DNA from: Bacillota bacterium | Lineage (GTDB): Bacteria; Bacillota; Clostridia; DSM-8532 | Direction: 5' to 3' | DNA: 64,000 nucleotides | NCBI GenBank assembly: GCA_023443745.1 | Contig: JAEZTB010000045.1 | Span: 81,130-145,129 of the forward strand | Part shown: piece by piece, positions 1-8,534 of the stretch | How positions within the stretch are numbered: the first letter of the stretch is position 1 | How the letters are laid out: each line of letters begins with the position of its first letter | The notes under the pieces: generated by a model | What the model saw: only the letters and a program-made list of their open reading frames with translations | The model's database searches: none | Told to the model about the DNA's origin: nothing | Position numbers and translations under genes: made by a program

Positions 1-524
1 TCACCCAAACCGCCCCCTCCAACAGTACCGGCCATAGCAGAGTAGCCGATCAGCGTAATGGTCGTAATGGAGGCTCCAAGAATGAGGGAAGGAAGCGTCT
101 CCGGCACCATTACCTTAGTAATAATCTGCATAGGACTTGCACCCATGGCAAGAGCGGCTTCAATAATCCCCTTGTCAATTTCCTTTAGCGAGGATTCAAC
201 CATTCTAGCTACAAAGGGTATGGCACCTATCACCAACGGCACAATGGAAGCCGTAGCTCCAATACTTGTTCCTACAACCCACCGCGTAAACGGGATTACA
301 GCAATCAGCAGAATAATAAAGGGAATGGAACGTGTGAAATTGATAATGGCATCCAGGGTGCGATTTAGCTTAGAACTGGGCAGAATTCCGTGCTCCTCTG
401 TGATCACTACCGCAATACCAAGAGGCAGGCCTAGCAAATAGGAGAAGGATACCGAGACCAGAACCATATAAAGCGTGTCCAATGTTCCTTTACCTAAAAG
501 GTCAATATATTCTTGAATTTCCAT
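1..524 (-). CDS. metI: Methionine ABC transporter permease MetI (3' end cut by window)
   Basis: Membrane permease of the MetNIQ-type D/L-methionine importer. The frame starts at an ATG on 522-524 and stays open to base 1, giving about 174 residues (N-terminus MEIQEYIDLLGKGTLDTLYM). Several hydrophobic helices are visible, and the EAA-type loop that contacts the ATPase reads EAALAMGASPMQIITKVMVPE, split here as EAALAMGASP then MQIITKVMVP. The TAATG junction makes its start overlap the metN stop by one base, so the two are translationally coupled. MetQ, the binding protein, should lie beyond base 1. The call is firm because sequence and gene order agree. Confidence 0.93.
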   Translation of the reverse strand, partial: MEIQEYIDLLGKGTLDTLYMVLVSVSFSYLLGLPLGIAVVITEEHGILPSSKLNRTLDAIINFTRSIPFIILLIAVIPFTRWVVGTSIGATASIVPLVIGAIPFVARMVESSLKEIDKGIIEAALAMGASPMQIITKVMVPETLPSLILGASITTITLIGYSAMAGTVGGGGLG

Positions 525-1537
525 TAGCGCTTAACCTCCTCAACAATGATGTCCTGATCATAGAGGTACTTTAAAGCTTCATTTACTGTATCAGGATTTC
601 CTGACAATTCTAAAAGCATTTCCCCGAAAACCGATTCCTTGACATGATCGATATTTCCAAACAGGATATTGGCGTTAACCCGATATTGCATGATCATATT
701 GGAAATAATTGGCCGAACCGTGGCCTCACCTCTGAATTTGATCCTTATCAAAACGGCATCAGGAATGGCGCTGCCTATTTTCCTTGCGTCCAATTCCGGC
801 TCAATGGAGTGGCCAAACAAATTCTTGGCTGCCTGACTTTTAGGATTGGCCAAGACTTCAAGGACGGGGCCCGTCTCTACAATTCTTGTATTATCAATAA
901 CAGTGACCGTATCGCAAATTTCTTTAATAACACTCATCTGATGTGTTATAAGGACAATCGTAAGACCTAATTCCCGGTTAATGTCCTTAAGCAAGGATAA
1001 AATGGATTGGGTGGTCATGGGGTCCAAGGCCGAAGTGGCTTCATCACACAAGAGTAACTTCGGACGGTTGGCCAAGGCTCTGGCAATGGCCACTCTCTGC
1101 TTTTGTCCGCCACTGAGCTGGGCCGGATAGCTTTTGGCCTTATCCGTCAAGCCGACAAGCTCAAGAAGTTCCTTTACCCGCTCCCTTATTTCGTTCTTGG
1201 GTACCTTTGCGATTTCTAGTGGAAAGGCAATATTGTCTTCAACGTTACGTTGCATGAGAAGATTAAAATGCTGAAAAATCATGCCCAAAGAGCTGCGCAG
1301 CATTCTGAGGTCCGGACCACTCAAGGCCGTGATATCCTGTCCGTCGATTTTTATGGTCCCGGATGTGGGCTTTTCCAGAAGATTCATGCAGCGAATAAGC
1401 GTACTTTTCCCTGCTCCGCTTAGACCTATTATTCCGTAGATCTCGCCCTTGGTGATGCTTAAATTAACATCCTCAAGAGCCAGCACGTCACCGGCATCAC
1501 TCTTATAAACCTTTTTCAATTTATTAATCTCTATCAT
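524..1537 (-). CDS. metN: Methionine import ATP-binding protein MetN
   Basis: ATPase subunit that drives methionine uptake with MetI. In the 337-aa form the Walker A motif GLSGAGKST is at about 38-46, the ABC signature LSGGQ at 141-145, and Walker B LLLCDE at 161-166, followed by an ITHQ switch histidine. The last ~70 residues form the NIL domain, which in MetN binds methionine and inhibits transport (family knowledge). A longer frame exists to 1609, but the ATG at 1535-1537 is preceded by AAGGAG at good spacing, so I place the start there. No S-box riboswitch is visible in the 180-bp leader. Confidence 0.95.
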   Translation of the reverse strand: MIEINKLKKVYKSDAGDVLALEDVNLSITKGEIYGIIGLSGAGKSTLIRCMNLLEKPTSGTIKIDGQDITALSGPDLRMLRSSLGMIFQHFNLLMQRNVEDNIAFPLEIAKVPKNEIRERVKELLELVGLTDKAKSYPAQLSGGQKQRVAIARALANRPKLLLCDEATSALDPMTTQSILSLLKDINRELGLTIVLITHQMSVIKEICDTVTVIDNTRIVETGPVLEVLANPKSQAAKNLFGHSIEPELDARKIGSAIPDAVLIRIKFRGEATVRPIISNMIMQYRVNANILFGNIDHVKESVFGEMLLELSGNPDTVNEALKYLYDQDIIVEEVKR

Positions 1538-1579
1538 AGCCTGTCTCCTTGTAAGTGTAAGAGATATTTCACAAAATCT

Positions 1580-1609
1580 ATAATAGCAGATATATAGAAA
1601 GTTAAACAA
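1580..1609 (-). promoter_or_regulatory. Candidate sigma-A promoter for metNI
   Basis: On the minus strand, TTGTTT (1604-1609) and TATTAT (1580-1585) are separated by 18 bp and lie about 45 bp upstream of the metN start. Spacing and sequence are reasonable for a housekeeping promoter. This is inferred from sequence only. Confidence 0.5.
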
Positions 1610-1770
1610 TACCTAGTATTCATATATGTTTAATTATTACGATGTTTTATGATGATTTTAATGCTTGATAACAAGGATGTCAATAGTTTTCTTAAAAGAA
1701 AAGAGGAACCTTAGGATGTGTGGTAAAATGTTACTGTAGACCAGAATTTATTCGGAGTTGTATTGTAGAA

Positions 1771-2391
1771 ATGATGAATGATATTATCCAAAATACAATC
1801 AATAATTTAAATAGAAACAATATGGCTGGATATTATGCAGATTCCATTGCACAGCTACACAAAACCATTCGGACTCTGATTAAAAAGGGCGAAACGGTAG
1901 GCTGCGGGGATTCTGTAACGCTTGAGCAGACAGGTATATTCGATCTTATGCGAAATGGCGATTACAAATTTTTAGATAAACATCAACCCGGATTGAGCCA
2001 CGAGGAAAAACGAGAAATCTATCTCCAAAATTTTCGAGTTGACACTTTTTTGACAGGAATCAATGCGGTGACAACAGATGGGAAGCTGTTGAACATCGAC
2101 GGAAACGGCAGTCGGGTTGCTCCAATTTTATATGGCCCAAAACAGGTGATCGCTGTGGTTGGAATCAACAAAATTGTGAACTCCGTTGATGAGGCTATCA
2201 TCCGTACACGCCAGATTGCCGCCCCTTTGGATGCAAAGCGTCTAGGAAAAAGCACTCCCTGTACGAAACTTGGCAAATGCATCGATTGTCATCACCCGCA
2301 GAGAATCTGCAATGATTTTGTGCTGATTACAGGACAATTTGAAAAGGATAGAATCAAGGTTATCTTTATTGAAGGAAATTATGGTTTTTAA
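1771..2391 (+). CDS. LUD-domain protein (lactate-utilization LutC/DUF162-like)
   Basis: About 206 aa, matching the LUD domain family of the LutB/LutC lactate-oxidation proteins. Recognisable blocks are GCGDSVTLEQTGI, RVDTFLTGINAVTTDGKL and NGSRVAPILYGPKQ. The C-terminus carries a cysteine cluster (CTKLGKCIDCHHPQRIC) that could hold a metal or Fe-S centre. Stand-alone LUD proteins like this are common in Clostridia and mostly lack a demonstrated reaction. The frame extends to a GTG at 1720, but family length favours the ATG at 1771 (GGAG 13 bp upstream); ATG 1774 is also possible. It is monocistronic, ending at a strong hairpin terminator. Confidence 0.8.
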   Translation: MMNDIIQNTINNLNRNNMAGYYADSIAQLHKTIRTLIKKGETVGCGDSVTLEQTGIFDLMRNGDYKFLDKHQPGLSHEEKREIYLQNFRVDTFLTGINAVTTDGKLLNIDGNGSRVAPILYGPKQVIAVVGINKIVNSVDEAIIRTRQIAAPLDAKRLGKSTPCTKLGKCIDCHHPQRICNDFVLITGQFEKDRIKVIFIEGNYGF

Positions 2392-2432
2392 AAATCCCCA
2401 AAACACTTTTGATGGTGTTTTGGGGATTTTTA
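2391..2432. terminator. Bidirectional intrinsic terminator
   Basis: A perfect 16-bp stem (2391-2406 with 2415-2430) with an 8-nt loop is flanked by A-rich and T-rich tracts. It lies between two convergent genes, the LUD gene and the chemoreceptor gene, and can end transcription in both directions. Confidence 0.9.
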
Positions 2433-2442
2433 GCTTCATGGC

Positions 2443-4593
2443 CTACCTTACCTTAAACTTACTTATGGATTCATTGAGACTCTTAGCTGCATCATCCAGC
2501 TGCTGGGCAAAGCTTGATAGTTCTTCAATAGATCCAAGCTGCTCCTCGGTGGAGGCCGAAACCTCCTGTGTAGAAGCTGCGATTTGTTCGGATACCGATG
2601 AAATATTATGGATGGAGGCAATGGTTTGATCCTTGTAGCTGTCCATATCGGTTATGCCATCCATAATATCGTTGACCTTCTTGGCCAATTGCTCCATGGA
2701 GCTTGATATACTCTTAAATACTTCCAATGTATTGGCTACGGCCTCGTTCTGGGACTTAAGAATATCCTCTGAGGACATGGCTCGCTCAACCACCATTGCC
2801 GTCTGGTTTTGAGTATCCTTGATGATAGCTGCAATCTCCCTTGTTGCTGCCGTAGATTGCTCTGCGAGCTTTCTCACTTCATCAGCCACAACCGCAAAGC
2901 CTTTGCCTGCTTCACCCGCCCTGGCTGCTTCAATAGCCGCATTAAGGGCAAGGAGATTGGTTTGAGCCGCAATTCCGTCAATAACCTTTACAATCTTTCC
3001 TATGGAGTGGGAATGGCTCTCCAGGGTTCGTACATCGGTAATGATGGTTTGTGTTATTTCCGTGGTTTCCTTAGCCTTGCATTCAAGATCGACTACTGAG
3101 GAGAGGCCTTGCTTCGTTAAATTAATGGTATCCTCGGAATAAGCTTCTATGGTCTTTGCAGAGTCGGAAACGGCATTAATTTTAAGTGCGAGGTCTCTCA
3201 TTTTAATGGTACCCTGCTCGGAATCAGTGGCTTGGGCTGAAGCGCCTTCTGCTATTTCCTGCACCGTTCTTGCGACCTCATGGGACACAACAGAAACCTG
3301 TTGGGAGGTGGCTGCAACCGTCTTGGCCGACTCAATAACACTGGTTGCCGTATTTGAAGCGTTTTCGATAAGTTCCCTCATTCGCGCTATCATTAAATTG
3401 ATACTCTTTGTCAGAGTGCCCAGCTCATCCCGTCTTCTTGATTTAAACTCTACGGTCAGATCACCGTCCGAAGCTTTATGTGAGGCATTAATGATACGAT
3501 TAATGGTTCTGCCCATACCGATTGCCATGTAAAGACCAATGATAACAGCAATGGCAGCGGCAATAAATGTAAACAAAACAGTTATGCTTCGAATACCTTC
3601 TGCAGCAGCCGAAAAATTGGCGGTCGGAACAAGTCCCACGAGAGTAAATCCGGTTTCTCCAACCCTGGAATGCAGTATCAGGTGTTCTTCCCCTTTATAC
3701 GCTTCCATAAAGGATCCATAAGCCTCTTCATGCTCAGCGATCTTTGTAAATAATGTTCCCCCGGTAATTTGATTTACTGGGTCTATTGTATCCAAGGTTA
3801 CATTCTCTACATTTGACCTCCTGAAGGCAATATCCCGGCCATCGGGACTAATCAGGTGAAGTTCACTATTAATGCCAAGGTTGATATCCAAAAGTGCATC
3901 TTCAACCATTTCCTCTTTCACATCAATGATAAGAAGACCCATAGGCTCTGAAGAATAGAAATCTTTTGCAATCCTTATTGATGAAAAAGCATAATTTACT
4001 GTTCCAACCGCGGACTTTTGTCCATCAATATCAGGGTGGGATCCGACCCAGAAGGCCTTCCCATTCATTTCTTTGGCCATGGTCACCATCGGACCGTCCT
4101 CAATATTCTCATATGCTTTATCTTTAAATACATATCCGGAAGAATTAATGGATCTGCCGTTATGAAGCAACAGGGTAATTGCTCTGATATTTTTATTCCC
4201 AAAGGTATAACTGGATATAAGCGATGACACACTGCTCTGATAAGTTAAGCTATCAAAGGTTAACTCTTCATCGGTTGAAGAAATAAATTTCTGATAGTCA
4301 GGATCCATGAGAATTTGTGTGGACATTGCATCAATATTGGTCAACGATTGCTCAAAGTACTTATTAACCTGCTTCATGGTTTCCAGAGATGTATTTGTGG
4401 CATTATCCTTGAGGGCTGTAAAGGAACCGTTAAAAGAAGAGACTCCCAGTAGAATGATCGGGACAATAGTGACCATAAAAGCGGCAATTAACTTAATACG
4501 AATACTGAAAAATACATTGCTTTTGATGGAAAGGTTCTTCCTAAAATTGAAAAGCCTAGAAAACGGTTTTGATAGAACTTCCAATAGTTTCAT
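2443..4593 (-). CDS. Methyl-accepting chemotaxis protein with extracellular Cache-type sensor
   Basis: Transmembrane chemoreceptor of 716 aa that signals to CheA/CheW. Layout: short cytoplasmic N-terminus; TM1 at about 34-54; a ~270-residue extracellular region resembling a double-Cache sensor; TM2 near 335-358; HAMP; then a long coiled-coil signalling domain. The conserved tip is visible as DGIAAQTNLLALNAAIEAAR followed by AGEAGKGFAVVADEVRKLAE. The ligand cannot be read from sequence; Cache domains often bind amino acids or small carboxylates. It stands alone with no che genes nearby, and its 3' end meets the shared terminator. Confidence 0.93.
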   Translation of the reverse strand: MKLLEVLSKPFSRLFNFRKNLSIKSNVFFSIRIKLIAAFMVTIVPIILLGVSSFNGSFTALKDNATNTSLETMKQVNKYFEQSLTNIDAMSTQILMDPDYQKFISSTDEELTFDSLTYQSSVSSLISSYTFGNKNIRAITLLLHNGRSINSSGYVFKDKAYENIEDGPMVTMAKEMNGKAFWVGSHPDIDGQKSAVGTVNYAFSSIRIAKDFYSSEPMGLLIIDVKEEMVEDALLDINLGINSELHLISPDGRDIAFRRSNVENVTLDTIDPVNQITGGTLFTKIAEHEEAYGSFMEAYKGEEHLILHSRVGETGFTLVGLVPTANFSAAAEGIRSITVLFTFIAAAIAVIIGLYMAIGMGRTINRIINASHKASDGDLTVEFKSRRRDELGTLTKSINLMIARMRELIENASNTATSVIESAKTVAATSQQVSVVSHEVARTVQEIAEGASAQATDSEQGTIKMRDLALKINAVSDSAKTIEAYSEDTINLTKQGLSSVVDLECKAKETTEITQTIITDVRTLESHSHSIGKIVKVIDGIAAQTNLLALNAAIEAARAGEAGKGFAVVADEVRKLAEQSTAATREIAAIIKDTQNQTAMVVERAMSSEDILKSQNEAVANTLEVFKSISSSMEQLAKKVNDIMDGITDMDSYKDQTIASIHNISSVSEQIAASTQEVSASTEEQLGSIEELSSFAQQLDDAAKSLNESISKFKVR

Positions 4594-4720
4594 GTCAAAT
4601 AACCCGCCTTTATATGTATTTTAATATTAATGCCTAATTATTACCCTAACATTGCCCTATTGTAATTATAAAATTACACTATTTTTTTGTCAAATTTTTC
4701 GTAAAATTGTCATTATGTGA

Positions 4721-4757
4721 CACAAAACAAAAAAGGAGAGGTGGTCAACCTCTCCCT
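4721..4757 (-). terminator. Intrinsic terminator of the spoIID-spoIIQ unit
   Basis: On the minus strand a perfect 8-bp stem (GGAGAGGT with ACCTCTCC, 5-nt loop) is followed by TTTTTTGTTTT. It sits about 30 bp downstream of the spoIIQ stop codon. Confidence 0.88.
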
Positions 4758-4789
4758 GATGCCTATAAATGTTTCTTCACTTAATAATG

Positions 4790-5701
4790 TCACTTGGCCA
4801 GATCTAAATATGCAGCCGGATCTACAAGTTTATTTTCCTTATAGAGCTCAAAATGCAAGTGTGTGGGCTCTGCGCTTTCAAAAATAGCTGTTGCACCCAC
4901 TGAGCCGATGGGATCTCCAAGCTTGATTTCTTGGCCAACCTGCAGGGTTTGGTCGCTGGCAAGGTTTGCATAAAGCGATTTGTATCCGTTTTTATGGTCA
5001 ATGACAATGGTAAAGCCGAAACGCGGGTCATTTTTGATCTCCAAAATTGTGCCGTTTCCTATCGAGCGCACAACCTCTCCCCTGGGAGCAGAAATATCAA
5101 CGCCACTATGGGTCCGCCATTCATTAAAGGTCGGCGAAAAAACAAGCTTGTCCATGGAGTATTCGGCCTGAACCTTGCCCGCTACAGGTGCGCTGAAGGC
5201 CGGTCTTACCACGGCAAGCACCACATCCTGCGTAGCATCGTTTTCACCAATACCGGCCTGGGTATTACCGGAAGCACTTTGTGCAGCTTCACCCTTGGCT
5301 CCGCCGTCAGCTTCCTTGGTATCATTTTGAGCCACATTGGTATCTGGCTGCTGACCGGCATCTCCAACTGCACCGCCGGATCCCTGATCACCATCATTTA
5401 TACCGGTATAGGGACTATCTTCAGCGTTTTCAGATCCATCATCCACAATAGAGCTTTGATCAGGTTCATCAAAATCAGGATCAGTAAAATCAAATCCTAA
5501 ATCATTCTGATCCGGTCCATTATCCTGGGCCTGATTCTGATCGGGATCAGTAAGTAGCTGGTTGGTTGAGAAAAATACTGCACCTGCAGCCAGAGCACAC
5601 AATCCTACCAATATCGCAATATAAAAACCGCTCTCTTTGAAAAATCCTTTAACTTTTTTCCCAAATGATCCTTCGTCTTTAAAACTTCCCTTGTTGTTCA
5701 C
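4790..5701 (-). CDS. spoIIQ: SpoIIQ-like M23 (LytM) peptidase, forespore engulfment
   Basis: Bitopic membrane protein of 303 aa. One TM helix lies at about 25-45, then a low-complexity Asp/Gln/Gly-rich linker, then an M23 domain in the last ~120 residues. The zinc-site motifs HSGVD and HLHFEL are both present, so the peptidase looks catalytically intact, unlike the degenerate Bacillus SpoIIQ (family knowledge). In Clostridia spoIIQ follows spoIID, and SpoIIQ pairs with SpoIIIAH across the engulfing membranes; that order is seen here. The first GTG (5710) overlaps GGAGG; the GTG at 5701 has GGAGG at 8 bp and is the better start. Confidence 0.87.
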   Translation of the reverse strand: MNNKGSFKDEGSFGKKVKGFFKESGFYIAILVGLCALAAGAVFFSTNQLLTDPDQNQAQDNGPDQNDLGFDFTDPDFDEPDQSSIVDDGSENAEDSPYTGINDGDQGSGGAVGDAGQQPDTNVAQNDTKEADGGAKGEAAQSASGNTQAGIGENDATQDVVLAVVRPAFSAPVAGKVQAEYSMDKLVFSPTFNEWRTHSGVDISAPRGEVVRSIGNGTILEIKNDPRFGFTIVIDHKNGYKSLYANLASDQTLQVGQEIKLGDPIGSVGATAIFESAEPTHLHFELYKENKLVDPAAYLDLAK

Positions 5702-5750
5702 AAAATCCACCTCCGTTTTGTATTATTGCCAACGGAAGGTGATTTATACT

Positions 5751-6833
5751 TTAATGTGCTATTTCTTCCACATTAATGCCCGTGTAATAATATTCCAATA
5801 TCTTGATGTAGTCGTGGCCCTTTTTGCCCATGGCATCGGCGCCGCACTGACTCATTCCCACACCATGACCATAGCCTCTGGAAATAATTTGTACTGTTTT
5901 TTTATCAGGAATACGGATGTCGAGATTGGTGGATCTTAGGGCTAACAGCTCTCGAAATGCTGTTCCAGGCATTTTAACCGACCCGATTCGGATCTCATCA
6001 ATACGTCCGCTGTCACTATAGGCCATAATTTCAATTTCTTTAGAAGGATCGGAACCAAGCTTGGCATCCGGATATTTATTTTTCACTTTTTCCTTGATTT
6101 CATCCCAGATAAAAAGCTCTTTTTTCTCATATTCAGCATATTGGCTGTCATCGGGGCTGTAAACGCTTTTAAGATAAGGCACCGAGCCCAATACCGACCA
6201 TACCTCCTCAATAGCCTCTGTCACACCCCCGCTGTTGGAGTGATAGAGAGGATTTATGAGGGTTCCTCCATAGGTCATGACCCGGTTCTCAGTATCCTTA
6301 ACAGCCTTCTTGATCTTTTCCCAATCCTTTTCACTGCCATAGACCTGTAAAAAACGCTCATGGGAAATCCAGGCCTGGCAATGTCGTGGTTCTGTACAAA
6401 CATGTGCGCCGAAGTGGCTTTCCGTAGACCCATAAAGCCCGTTCATACGACTTAAAGCAAAGGTTCTCGCCGCCACAGCCTGAGCCTTCAAAGCCTCTTC
6501 ATGAAAGCTGGACGGCATCTCTGCTGCAACAACACCAATAATATAATCCTCAAGAAAATATTCATCGATCACTGATTTTGATGGGTTATAGACCGTAATT
6601 TTAATTGCTTCCCCCTGAACAGTTTTAACTTGTCCCACTTCTTCCTTCGAAACAGACTTTTCCTGTGGCGGAACAAAAGCAAGCAGCAATAAAAGGGGCA
6701 GCAAAAGAAGGATAGCATCTCCGAGCCTTAAATTCCGAATTTGTCGGCTGCGTTTGATTTCCCTGATACGCCTGCTGCTATGTATACGATTTAAATAATT
6801 GAGGCGGCTGACGCCAAAGCTTCTTTTTACCAT
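5751..6833 (-). CDS. spoIID: Stage II sporulation protein D (SpoIID), lytic transglycosylase
   Basis: Mother-cell peptidoglycan hydrolase that drives engulfment, 360 aa. A basic N-terminus leads to one TM helix (about residues 36-54). The SpoIID signatures are clear: VAAEMPSSFHEEALKAQAVA with the catalytic glutamate, ARTFAL, a Cys/His pair (CTEPRHC) that binds zinc in clostridial homologues, HSNSGG, and the C-terminal GYGHGVGMSQCGA. It is 49 bp upstream of spoIIQ on the same strand and shares its terminator. The start ATG has only a weak ribosome site and no convincing sigma-E promoter is visible, so the exact start is less certain than the identity. Confidence 0.94.
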   Translation of the reverse strand: MVKRSFGVSRLNYLNRIHSSRRIREIKRSRQIRNLRLGDAILLLLPLLLLLAFVPPQEKSVSKEEVGQVKTVQGEAIKITVYNPSKSVIDEYFLEDYIIGVVAAEMPSSFHEEALKAQAVAARTFALSRMNGLYGSTESHFGAHVCTEPRHCQAWISHERFLQVYGSEKDWEKIKKAVKDTENRVMTYGGTLINPLYHSNSGGVTEAIEEVWSVLGSVPYLKSVYSPDDSQYAEYEKKELFIWDEIKEKVKNKYPDAKLGSDPSKEIEIMAYSDSGRIDEIRIGSVKMPGTAFRELLALRSTNLDIRIPDKKTVQIISRGYGHGVGMSQCGADAMGKKGHDYIKILEYYYTGINVEEIAH

Positions 6834-6978
6834 GTCTCATTTTATGAGAAAAAAAGGAGGGCCATGCAAGAAAGTTCATGGTATTGGGCTTACGGGCTGG
6901 AAGAATGGCAATGATATTGATAGAATGGTGTTTAGAGATTACCAAGAGGAAACATGATCATACTCTGGAGGTTTGAGC

Positions 6979-7425
6979 TTGATAAAAAACCCGTATATGG
7001 AGGAGGCCATCAAGGAGGCCTGGAATGCCTTTCATAAAGGAGAAGTCCCTGTTGGCGCCGTTATTGTAAGAGACGGCAAAATCCTTTCCCGTGCCCATAA
7101 TCTCAGAGAAGTGTGTCACCAAGCCACTGCCCATGCCGAACTCCTGGCTATTCAAGAAGCCTGTACCAAGCTCGGTTCCTGGCGGCTGGAGGACTGTGAC
7201 CTCTATGTGACGCTGGAGCCCTGCCCTATGTGCGCCGGAGCCATAATCAATGCACGGGTCAGAACCGTCTATTTCGGAGCCTATGACGCTAAGGGAGGGG
7301 CCTGCGGGTCCGTGGCGGATTTATTGAAAAAGGGATTATTTAATCACACCCCCGAAGTCTATGCGGGCATTATGGAAGATGCCTGTGAACAGCCTTTGAT
7401 TGAATTTTTTAAAAACCTGAGGTGA
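6979..7425 (+). CDS. tadA: tRNA-specific adenosine deaminase TadA
   Basis: Deaminates A34 to inosine in tRNA-Arg(ACG). The 148-aa protein has the zinc-dependent deaminase motifs HAE (with the catalytic glutamate) and PCPMC, plus the N-terminal EVPVGAVIV strand. GGAGG at 6967-6971 fits a TTG start at 6979 (7-bp spacing); an earlier TTG at 6973 is too close and the ATG at 6997 too far. The usual neighbours of clostridial tadA (SRP RNA, dnaX) are not present here. It runs convergently with the AraC-type gene 8 bp away. Confidence 0.95.
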   Translation: MIKNPYMEEAIKEAWNAFHKGEVPVGAVIVRDGKILSRAHNLREVCHQATAHAELLAIQEACTKLGSWRLEDCDLYVTLEPCPMCAGAIINARVRTVYFGAYDAKGGACGSVADLLKKGLFNHTPEVYAGIMEDACEQPLIEFFKNLR

Positions 7426-7433
7426 TCTTACCT

Positions 7434-8339
7434 TTAAGGTGCCTGAATCGGTAACCGTTCCAGGCTCATTCTGCTGCGGTATTCACCGGGGCTCATGCCT
7501 GTTTTCTTCTTAAACACCTTACAGAAGGACGCAGAGTTATCGTATCCCACTTGCATTGCTATGGCAGTCACCGTTAGTTTCGTGTTTTTGAGGAGGTTTC
7601 TTGCCACTTCGATTCGAAAACCTATAAGCCTTTGTTTAAAGGTTTCCGATTTGTATTTCTGCAGAATACGGTACAACTGCCTTTTGCTTATAAAGAGCTG
7701 GTTTGCCAGTTCCACAGCAGTGATACTGTGATTGAGCGTCAGGATGTTGTCAATGGCCACCATGTCTGAGGCCCACATCGCTTTGGGCTCATTCGTGGTT
7801 GTATGCGAATGTATTCGATTCTCTCCAGAGCCAACAAGTCGCATGAGCTCGGTGAGAATGAGTGTCAAGTATGCTCGGAGCCTTTCCTTATGTGCTATCC
7901 CCTTTTCTTCTATCTCTTTACATGTAGAGCCAGCAAGGGGTATCAATGCATGACAGCTATGCCAGAGACGTACCTCTGTTTCTTCAAGATACTGATGAAA
8001 GCCAATATGTTTTTTCGGCTGTTCATTATAGGTGATCTGCAGTTCAAATCTCTCAAGGGGAACCTTTTTGTCGCTTGCCAGAAAATGTCGTGTGTTTTTT
8101 CCAATCAGTACACAATCGCCCACATGGAGAGGATAGTCTGAATTCTCCGTATGAAGATGACCTCTGCCACCTAGAATGACATGGAGTTCCAGGACGCTGT
8201 GATCATGCATGATGGGGCCGGTACGATGCATGTCTTTGGGAAGGGGATCCCTGTAAAGGATGGTATAGTCAAAGCCCTCTACCGTGATGGCTGTAGACTG
8301 CCGGAACAACATACCTGGCTCCAATAGGGTATGCGTCAT
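7434..8339 (-). CDS. AraC-family transcriptional regulator with cupin sensor domain
   Basis: About 301 aa. The N-terminal half is cupin-like (HDHSVLELHVILGGRGHL) and probably binds a small, often sugar-derived, effector. The C-terminal ~100 residues hold two helix-turn-helix motifs (ITAVELANQLFISKRQLYRI; VTAIAMQVGYDNSASFCKVF). AGGAGG at 8348-8353 fits the ATG at 8339 best (8 bp). It is divergent from the large SLH/sialidase-like gene at 8535, so it is a plausible regulator of that gene; this is inference from arrangement. Confidence 0.9.
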   Translation of the reverse strand: MTHTLLEPGMLFRQSTAITVEGFDYTILYRDPLPKDMHRTGPIMHDHSVLELHVILGGRGHLHTENSDYPLHVGDCVLIGKNTRHFLASDKKVPLERFELQITYNEQPKKHIGFHQYLEETEVRLWHSCHALIPLAGSTCKEIEEKGIAHKERLRAYLTLILTELMRLVGSGENRIHSHTTTNEPKAMWASDMVAIDNILTLNHSITAVELANQLFISKRQLYRILQKYKSETFKQRLIGFRIEVARNLLKNTKLTVTAIAMQVGYDNSASFCKVFKKKTGMSPGEYRSRMSLERLPIQAP

Positions 8340-8534
8340 CAACATCACCTCCTGTATTTAGAGTATAGTACTAAAGAATCATATTGTCCATTTGTGACAA
8401 AAAATCCGTGTTTTCGGCGTAATAAATTATATATAAATGATCAAACCGATCTATATAATGAAAGCTAAAAGAGTGACATTTTAATTACATCCGGTGCTTA
8501 TTGCACTGAGGCTAAATGAGATTGGGGGATTACG

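Noticed and set aside
1538..1719. S-box (SAM riboswitch) upstream of metN
   Set aside because: I looked for the conserved AGAGGUGGAGGGA and related cores on the minus strand and found none, nor a leader terminator.
4931..5500. Plus-strand open frame of 189 codons
   Set aside because: It is antisense to spoIIQ, whose M23 motifs and gene order are clear.
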